This document shows positions 28,817 to 35,830 of a stretch of 38,174 nucleotides of DNA, piece after piece. Location of the stretch: NCBI GenBank assembly GCA_007130825.1, contig SLRT01000094.1, positions 1 to 38,174 of the forward strand. The letters run 5' to 3'. Origin of the DNA: Syntrophomonadaceae bacterium. Lineage in GTDB: Bacteria; Bacillota; Dethiobacteria; DTU022. Every line of letters starts with the position of its first letter. Within the stretch, counting starts at the first letter, position 1. Under the pieces are notes generated by a model. The model worked only from the letters and a program-made list of their open reading frames with translations. It made no database searches and was not told the origin of the DNA. The translations under genes were made by a program, and so were the position numbers.

Positions 28817-29269
28817 TCACTCATATTTTTTTAATGCGCCAGCTGTATCTGCCGGTGATAGCTTGCCGTGAATTTGCCCGTCAATTTCCATTACCGGACC
28901 TAGAGCGCAGCAGCCCAGGCAGTTGACGGTTTCCAGGCTGAATTTCAAATCCAAATCGGTTTCGCCTGGATTAATTCCAGTTAAATTTTTAACTGCGTCG
29001 AGGACATTTTGCGAGCCGCGAACATGGCAGGCGGTTCCCATGCAAATGTGAATTTCATGACGGCCTTTCGGTACCAAACTAAAAGCTTTATAAAAAGTAG
29101 CGATATGCTGGATCCGGGTTAAAGGCACCTGTAATTTTTCGCTGATCCTTTCTAATGCTTGCCTGGGAAGCCAGCGGTTCTCGTTCTGAACCTCCAATAA
29201 CACTTGAATCAGCGAATTAGCTTCACCGTTATGTTTCTCAATTATTTGATCAACTCTTTCGTTATTCAT
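28817..29269 (-). CDS. bamG-like: NuoE-like [2Fe-2S] thioredoxin-fold subunit (BamG-like)
   Basis: 150 aa; IQHIATFYKAFSLVPKGRHEIHICMGTACHVRGSQ, ETVNCLGCCALGPVMEI. Confidence 0.88.
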   Translation of the reverse strand: MNNERVDQIIEKHNGEANSLIQVLLEVQNENRWLPRQALERISEKLQVPLTRIQHIATFYKAFSLVPKGRHEIHICMGTACHVRGSQNVLDAVKNLTGINPGETDLDLKFSLETVNCLGCCALGPVMEIDGQIHGKLSPADTAGALKKYE

Positions 29270-29319
29270 GGTTTCTGTTCACAATACCTCCTTTACCCTC
29301 ATCAGCGTTCTCTTTTAGC

Positions 29320-30087
29320 TCAGGCGAGGGCAAAGCGCTTCTCGCCTTCTTCGTATTTGACCAGTCCCTGTTTAGAGGAACTATTCAGGTGTTTTGATAT
29401 TTCTGAAGGGCTTAGTCCTAAAATCTCTGACATTTCTCCCGTGGACAGGGGTTTTTCTTTTAGAAGCAGCATAATCTGACTGATCGCCAGTTTATCTGCA
29501 ATTAATACGCTGAACAATTTCTCAAATTCTTCACTGGCGTAGAATTCCTTATAATCCTCCAATGTGGCAAAGTGTCCTCTTAATCTTTCGCTTTCCACCA
29601 ACCTGATGTAAGGGATCAGGTTTAAAATTGCATTAAAGTTTATCTTTAAAGCATTTTTATTTATCCCTTTGCTTGTACCAATGGCTCCTGCATCCCGGAC
29701 CGTCTGAACAAAATCATCAACAACTTCGGCAAAAAGGTTTCCTTCACCGGAAGACATAAATTCGATCCTTAACCTTTCGGGGTTTAGCCCGATATGTTCC
29801 ATTATTTTTTTACTCAGAAAAACCATGTTTAATGCATGGAAATTTCCATGAGTAATATAATTACACTCATTCAAACGGCAGCCGCCAATGAACACCCCAT
29901 CAATTCCGTTTGAGAAAGCCCTGAATACATGGGCCAGATCGATTCTACCGCTGCACATCAAACGAATAAGCCTGATTTCAGTTGTATATTGTAGTCTGGA
30001 AACTCCAGCCAAGTCCGCAGCTCCATATCCTCACCACTGGCATACGAAGCCTATAATCTTAGGTTTAAATGTATGTCCTGTACTCAT
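29320..30087 (-). CDS. bamF-like: Selenocysteine-containing MvhD/FlpD-like hydrogenase delta subunit (BamF-like) with C-terminal winged-helix-like extension
   Basis: Supplied ORF starts at TTG 30012. Same frame extends upstream through TGA (30033..30031) to ATG 30087 preceded by GGGAGGTGGG: MSTGHTFKPKIIGFVCQW-U-GYGAADLAGVSRLQYTTEIRLIRLMCSGRIDLAHVFRAFSNGIDGVFIGGCRLNECNYI. Confidence 0.88.
29996..30008 (-). promoter_or_regulatory. Candidate bacterial SECIS hairpin for the MvhD-like gene
   Basis: CUGGA-GUU-UCCAG, apical loop about 28 nt 3' of the UGA. Confidence 0.55.
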
Positions 30088-30169
30088 TCGTTCCCACCTC
30101 CCTGGTTTATAATCCGCTTTAAATCTAACCGGATAACCGCCTTGCCCTGATAACCCCAGCCGCAATACA

Positions 30170-30196
30170 TCCTCTCCCCTCCGTAGGGGGAGAGGA
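30170..30196. repeat. Intergenic palindrome between HdrA-like and MvhD-like genes
   Basis: TCCTCTCCCC-7 nt-GGGGAGAGGA perfect 10-bp stem. Confidence 0.75.
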
Positions 30197-30267
30197 CGTG
30201 GATAAGGGGGTATTACATTCTGGAATTAACTTTTATGCCTCAAGAAAACCATGTTATTTTAAATATC

Positions 30268-33200
30268 CTAAACCATAACTTCTTTTATTTCTGTAGTTTC
30301 TTCTTCCTGAACTGCTGCATCAATTTGACTCAAGAGTTCTTTATCGGTGAAATGCTTGAGCTGTATCGCCCCTGTTGGACATACCGCGTTACAGAGACCG
30401 TCTCCTTTGCAGAGGACAGGGTTCACGGCAGCTTTAAAGCCCGCTGTTTCAGTTTCACGAAACTCGATTGCCCCATAAGAACAGGCGGCAATACAAGCCC
30501 CACAGGAAATACACTTATTTTCTTCAACTTCGCAAATAGCGCCGGAAGCGGTGACTATATCGTTTGATAGAAGGGTCAAGACCCGGCCTGCTGCTCCATA
30601 AGCCTGGCTTATTGTTTCTGATAAAAGTTTTGGATAGTGCGCTATTCCACAAAGATAAATTCCTTCTGCCGCAAACTCAACCGGCCTTAATTTTACGTGA
30701 GCTTCTTTGAAAAAGCCATCGGGGCTCAATCCGACCTTGAATAAATTTTCTATTTCCCTGGTTCCTGCAGAAGGAATTACAGCAGCAGCCAAAGCGACTA
30801 TATCGGCATCAATTTCAAGTTTTTTCTCTAAAACATAATCCGGCAGGGTAACCCTTAATACAGGTTTGCCTTCTTCTTCAGCCTGTTCTACATGCGGTTC
30901 TTCTTCCGGATCGTAGCGAATGAATTTAACATCTTTATCTGCCGCTTCACGGTAATAATCCTCGTTATATCCGTATGTCCTCATATCCCGGAAGAGGATG
31001 TAGATATCCATCGCGGGGTTTTTCTCTTTTAGTTTGAGAGCATTTTTTACAGATTCACTGCAGCAGATCCGGCTGCAGTAGTTTCTGTCTTCATTTCTAC
31101 AGCCTACACATTGGATCATGACCAGACTTTCAGCATTGATTACCTTATCTTCTTCTGCAGCAATCTTTTCCTCCAGCTCAAGGTGAGTGAGAACCCGGCT
31201 GTCTTCTCCATAAAGGTACTCGGTGGGAGTATATACTTCAGCGCCGGTGGCGATTACCGTGGCCCCGTGTTTAATTTCAACAGCCCCTCTTTCAGAATCC
31301 ACCCTGGTTATAAAGTTCCCTATATAACCGGCAGCTTCAGTAATGGCTGCATTGGTGTATACATGGATAAGGGGATGTTGATAGATCTTTGCGGTCAGAT
31401 CGCGCAAGTAGGCCTGGACATCCAGCCCCTCCAGGGTTTCATGAACTTTTAGCGCAGTTCCACCAAGTTCAGCCTCCTTTTCCACCAGGTATACATGGTG
31501 CCCCTGCTCGGCGATAGAAAGAGCACAGGTCATGCCCGCTACGCCTCCGCCGACAACCAATGCCTTTTTATTGACCGGCAGATCAATTTCCATTAAAGGT
31601 TCTAAGTGGCGGGCCCTGGCTACTGACATACGGATAATATCTTTCGACTTCTGGGTGGCTGCCTCTTTTTCTTTGGGGTGGACCCAGGAGCAGTGCTCCC
31701 TGATATTGGCCATTTCATAATAGTACTGATTGATTCCCGCCTCCCGGAGAGTGTCCCGGAACAACATTTCCAGGGTCCTTGGGGAGCAGGCGGCCACGAT
31801 TACCCGGTTAAGTCCTTTTTCTTTTATCTTTTCCGTAATTTCTTCGGCGCTGTTGGTTGCGCATGAAAAGAGTTGCTCCTGAGCGTAAACCACGTTGGGT
31901 AAGGTTAAGCAGTAGTCAACGGTTGAAGGAACATCGACAATTCTTCCGATGTTTGCTCCACAGTGACACACAAATACACCTATTCTTGGCTCTTCCAACG
32001 AAACATCTCTTTCCGGCGGGTATACCCTTTCTATGGAAAGATTACCTTTCCTGTAGTTAAGAAGCGCACCACACTGGGAACCGGCCCCGCTGGCGCTCAC
32101 AACTGATTCTGGTATATCCACAGGTCCCTGGAAGGCTCCACTTATAAACAACCCCGGGCGAGTAGTTTCGATTGGATTAACAGGGTTAGTTTTGCAGAAG
32201 CCGTGGTGATTGAGTTCGATACCAAATTTATCAGCCAGGCCTTCAAAGTCAGCAGGAGGGTTAAGCCCGACCGATAATACCACCATCTCGAATTCCTCTT
32301 CCATTACTCCTTCGTCATTGGTGGCGTACCTTATGGTCACATTTTTGGTTTCCGGATCTTCTCTTACGGCCGATGCATAGCTTCTGATAAACTTGACCCC
32401 GGGAAGATTTTCCGCTCTTTGGTAATAGCGTTCGAAGTCTTTCCCATGGGAGCGGATATCATTATGAAATACAGTGCACTCGGTTTCAGCGTCATGTTCT
32501 TTGGTTAGAATAACCTGTTTCTGTGTATAGGTACAGCACACCGCGGAACAATAACTGTTAGCCCCCGGGGGGTTGACCTGCCTGGAACCGACGCACTGGA
32601 TCCAGGCTAATTTACGGGGTTGTTCCAGGTCCGAGGGACGCAAGATCCGGCCTTCGTATGGACCGGTAGAATCTGTCAGTCGTTCATAGTCCATACTGGT
32701 TACAACGTTGTCAAATTTCCCGTAACCAAAGTCTTCTCTCAGTTTGGGGTCAAATTGTTCATAACCCGGAGCCAGGACTACCGCTCCGACATTTATTTCT
32801 GTTTTTTCCTCTTTCTGATTAAAATCTATGGCTTCATTTTGACAGACTGCTTCGCAAATACGGCATTTTTTTTCCTTTAAAAAAAGACAGTTTTCGTCTA
32901 TATAAGTGATCAGCGGAATTGCTTGAGAGTAGTAAATATGAATGGCTTTATTGTTCGATATACTCTGGTTAAATTCATCAGGGTATTGGACCGGGCAGTA
33001 TTCTGTACAGGTAGTACAACCTGTACATTTATCTTCCAAAACATATCTCGGTTTTTTCCTCAGTGTTGCTTTAAAATTTCCTGCAGATCCTTCTATACTG
33101 TCAACTTCAGTATAGGAAAGGACCTCAATATTGTTATGCCGGTCGACCTCGACCAGTTTGGGTGAGAGTATTCACATGGAACAATCATTGGTAGGAAAGG

Positions 33201-33402
33201 TTTTGTCCAGCTGGGCCATATGTCCGCCAATGGCCGGAGCCCTGTCGACAAGGTAAACTTTAAAACCGACAGCGGCCAGATCCAGGGAAGCCTGGATACC
33301 GCTGACCCCTCCGCCAACCACCATAACGTCTCCAAAGTTACTGGCGGTTAGACTTTTAACCAGTTGTTCACTGTATTTTGTCATATCTAAATCTTTCTCC
33401 AC
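30268..33402 (-). CDS. bamE-like: Selenocysteine-containing HdrA-like flavoprotein with two Rossmann/HdrA modules and multiple [4Fe-4S] sites (BamE-like)
   Basis: Supplied ORFs 33172..33402 and 30268..33039 share one frame. [75 protein letters not shown]...[12 protein letters not shown]; second module [23 protein letters not shown]-terminal [16 protein letters not shown] and [16 protein letters not shown]. 1044 aa, Sec at codon 77. Confidence 0.9.
33139..33156 (-). promoter_or_regulatory. Candidate bacterial SECIS hairpin for the HdrA-like gene
   Basis: CUGGUCG-AGGU-CGACCGG: 7-bp stem (one U-G wobble), loop AGGU, starting 15 nt 3' of the UGA at 33174..33172. Confidence 0.8.
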
Positions 33403-33468
33403 TTTCTATCACCTCGTCAGGTTTTATCTGTCTCTGCCGGCCGGGTTTAGCCGGACCGGTCAATTATA

Positions 33469-33994
33469 TTATAATGAGCAGCCAATTCTCTCCGGGTGGG
33501 AATATACCAGCATTTGTTTACTGCGCACATGGCTGACCAGGGTAATGCCCATGTCACGTGTTAAAGATACGGCGCTTTCTGTCGGCGAAGGCGTGGAACA
33601 GCAACCGTTATGTGCATATCTTCCGCCATAAGCAAAATTTCCGTCGAAACGCGGCCGGTGGACAGCAGTATCCGATCTATGGTTGATATTTCCCTGGCCA
33701 GGATTACGCCCCGAATTTTACCCTATCTATTATGATATCCAATATCCTCGGCTATCCGGAAGTAATGGTGCGCTTTGCCGGCAATTTATAATCTGGATCT
33801 CTCAGCATTATACTGGCCAGCAAATCAGCCTCAAAAACTTCTATCATAACTATCGTCGATACCGGAGATGATTATTTCGGTGTAGCAAAATCCATGAACA
33901 AGGTAATTCAGCTTGATTGGAGCGCACAGGATAGTGACCAGTTCCTGCCGCTTTACAACGACTGTAAGCTTTATTTCGCCGGGTAAGTTGACCG
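33469..33994 (-). pseudogene. fdhD: Degenerate fdhD (formate dehydrogenase accessory sulfurtransferase)
   Basis: Minus-strand fragments in shifted/stopped frames: TVNLPGEIKLTVVVKRQELVTILCAPIKLNYLVHGFCYTEIIISGIDDS; AEDIGYHNR*GKIRGVILAREISTIDRILLSTGRVSTEILLMAEDM; PTESAVSLTRDMGITLVSHVRSKQMLVYSHPERIGCSL*. Confidence 0.75.
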
Positions 33995-34099
33995 TGGTTT
34001 AACCCCTCACACTGTACAATAGCGGTGGCAGATAAAGTTTCCTTTCACAGCCTTTTCCGAATCTGCCCATCCCTTCCTGCATAATTACCCCTGCTTCAG

Positions 34100-35251
34100 C
34101 TAAATTACTTCCTGAAGGATCTCCGTGATGTCTTTAACCAGTATAACATCTTCATAATTGAGGCCCGACCTGCTTTCCTCGAGTGCATCAATGCAATAGG
34201 GGCAGGAGGTGCTCAGAACGTCAGCTTCAAGCTCAATAGCTTGCTCTGTCCTCAGGTTGGAGAATCTCTCGTGCATTTTAGTATCGATCCAAATCCTGCC
34301 TCCCCCCATACCGCAGCAGAGGCTGTCTTCCCGCGAATCGGGCATTTCACTTAATTCCAGCCCGGGGATCTTTTTTAAAATTTCCCGCGGTTCTTCGTAT
34401 ATGCCGTTATGCCGGCCCAGGTAACATGGATCATGGTATGTTACTTTCTTCGGAAATTCCTTGTTGATCTGCAGCCTCCCCTCATTAATAAGTTCTAATA
34501 AATACTGGGAGATATGGACTATTTCAAAGTTTGCCTTGAATTCAGGATATTCGTTCTTGAAGGTGTGGTAACAATGAGGTGACGAAACAAGGATTTTTTT
34601 AACTCCGTTTCCGATAAATGTTTTGATATTTTCCCGGGCCAGGTTTTTAAAGACATCCTCATTTCCTGTCTTGCGAATACTTTCTCCACAGCAATTATCC
34701 TGAGTTCCTAGTATTCCGAATTCTACTCCCGCTTTGTTCAGGATATTAACTGTGGCTTGAGCAACTTCTTTTAATCTTTGATCATAGCAAACATAGCAGC
34801 AGGGGAAATACAAAATCTCCATTTCTTCGGCAAATGGCTTAACATCGAGGCCTTCAGCCCAATCTGCCCTCTCGGATCGTTCCTGGACGAAGGGGTTGCC
34901 TTCTGCAGCAAGACTTGCGCTGGCTGAACGGACAGGCTTTAGAAGGGGAGGAGCAACCCCGTATTCAGTGGCAATCCTGCGCATAGCTACCACGTCATCT
35001 ACCTGTTTTACGTCCCTGGGACATTCCTGGGGGCACTTCCCACAGGTAGTGCAACGCCAGACTTCCTCCAACTCTATTTCCGGTAGACCGAATGTTGCCT
35101 CCCGGATCAACTTGCGTATACTAAAGTTTATAACTCTGTTCCAGGGACATACAGTATCGCATTTTCCACATTGATAGCATAACTTGACGGCATCTCCGCC
35201 AAATTCTTTTAATTCCTCAACAACTTCCTTAATCGGGGTTTCAGTGTCCAC
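34100..35251 (-). CDS. bamD-like: HdrD-like (Fe-S binding plus CCG-domain) heterodisulfide reductase-type subunit (BamD-like)
   Basis: 383 aa; CYQCGKCDTVCPWN, CTTCGKCPQECPRDV, two CCG motifs NCCGESIRKTG and SLCCGMGGGRIW. Confidence 0.88.
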   Translation of the reverse strand: MDTETPIKEVVEELKEFGGDAVKLCYQCGKCDTVCPWNRVINFSIRKLIREATFGLPEIELEEVWRCTTCGKCPQECPRDVKQVDDVVAMRRIATEYGVAPPLLKPVRSASASLAAEGNPFVQERSERADWAEGLDVKPFAEEMEILYFPCCYVCYDQRLKEVAQATVNILNKAGVEFGILGTQDNCCGESIRKTGNEDVFKNLARENIKTFIGNGVKKILVSSPHCYHTFKNEYPEFKANFEIVHISQYLLELINEGRLQINKEFPKKVTYHDPCYLGRHNGIYEEPREILKKIPGLELSEMPDSREDSLCCGMGGGRIWIDTKMHERFSNLRTEQAIELEADVLSTSCPYCIDALEESRSGLNYEDVILVKDITEILQEVI

Positions 35252-35281
35252 GATGTTGTAATCCCTTCTTTCACAGTAAAA

Positions 35282-35830
35282 TTATTCTTTTTTTGACATT
35301 CGGGCAATAGTATCCATCAGGTTATCCAGACCATAAGTGTCTGCCAGTGACTTTAACCCTCTTTCCATCTCTTTCGGCACGGTTTCTTCTTCCTCTTCGT
35401 CCACTTCCTCTTCTCTTTCCTCGTAAGTCAGGGCATCGGATAAGCACCACTTCACACACAAGGGTTCTTCTTGCGGCGGATCATCTTCACACATGTCGCA
35501 TTTGAGAGGAAGGCCGGAGTCCGGTTCTTTGAAAGCGTCCCTTGAGGGGCAGGAAGCCCTGCAAAAGTCACATTCGTCGTATTCTTTCCCGTCAATCACA
35601 TACTTGTCCCTGCCCATACACTCAGCTGCGGTATACTCTCCCGCATATACAGGAAGGTATATGTCTTCCAGTGGTCTGCGAATCATCCTAATCCGGGACC
35701 TGGCCGGATTATTACTGCTATATCGTTCCTGAGCGTGAAATGCGGAGCAGATCATTTCACATGACCGGCATCCGTTGCACTGTTCAAGGTCGATCTTGAT
35801 TACCTTAACTGTTTTTTTCGCTTTGCTCAT
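35282..35830 (-). CDS. bamC-like: 4Fe-4S ferredoxin-type electron transfer subunit (BamC-like)
   Basis: MSKAKKTVKVIKIDLEQCNGCRSCEMICSAFHAQ ... ECDFCRASCPSRDAF ... KCDMCEDDPPQEEPLCVKWC. Likely ATG at 35830 rather than the ORF-track start; overlaps the AOR stop. Confidence 0.85.
   Translation of the reverse strand: MSKAKKTVKVIKIDLEQCNGCRSCEMICSAFHAQERYSSNNPARSRIRMIRRPLEDIYLPVYAGEYTAAECMGRDKYVIDGKEYDECDFCRASCPSRDAFKEPDSGLPLKCDMCEDDPPQEEPLCVKWCLSDALTYEEREEEVDEEEEETVPKEMERGLKSLADTYGLDNLMDTIARMSKKE

Noticed and set aside
29320-30012. Supplied ORF with a TTG start as the complete MvhD-like protein
   Set aside because: It lacks the conserved N-terminal Cys motif. The same frame extends through one UGA to an ATG with a good RBS.
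30268-33402. Two separate HdrA genes or a frameshifted pseudogene
   Set aside because: The fragments share the same frame, are separated by a single UGA at a normally Cys position, and a SECIS-like hairpin follows.
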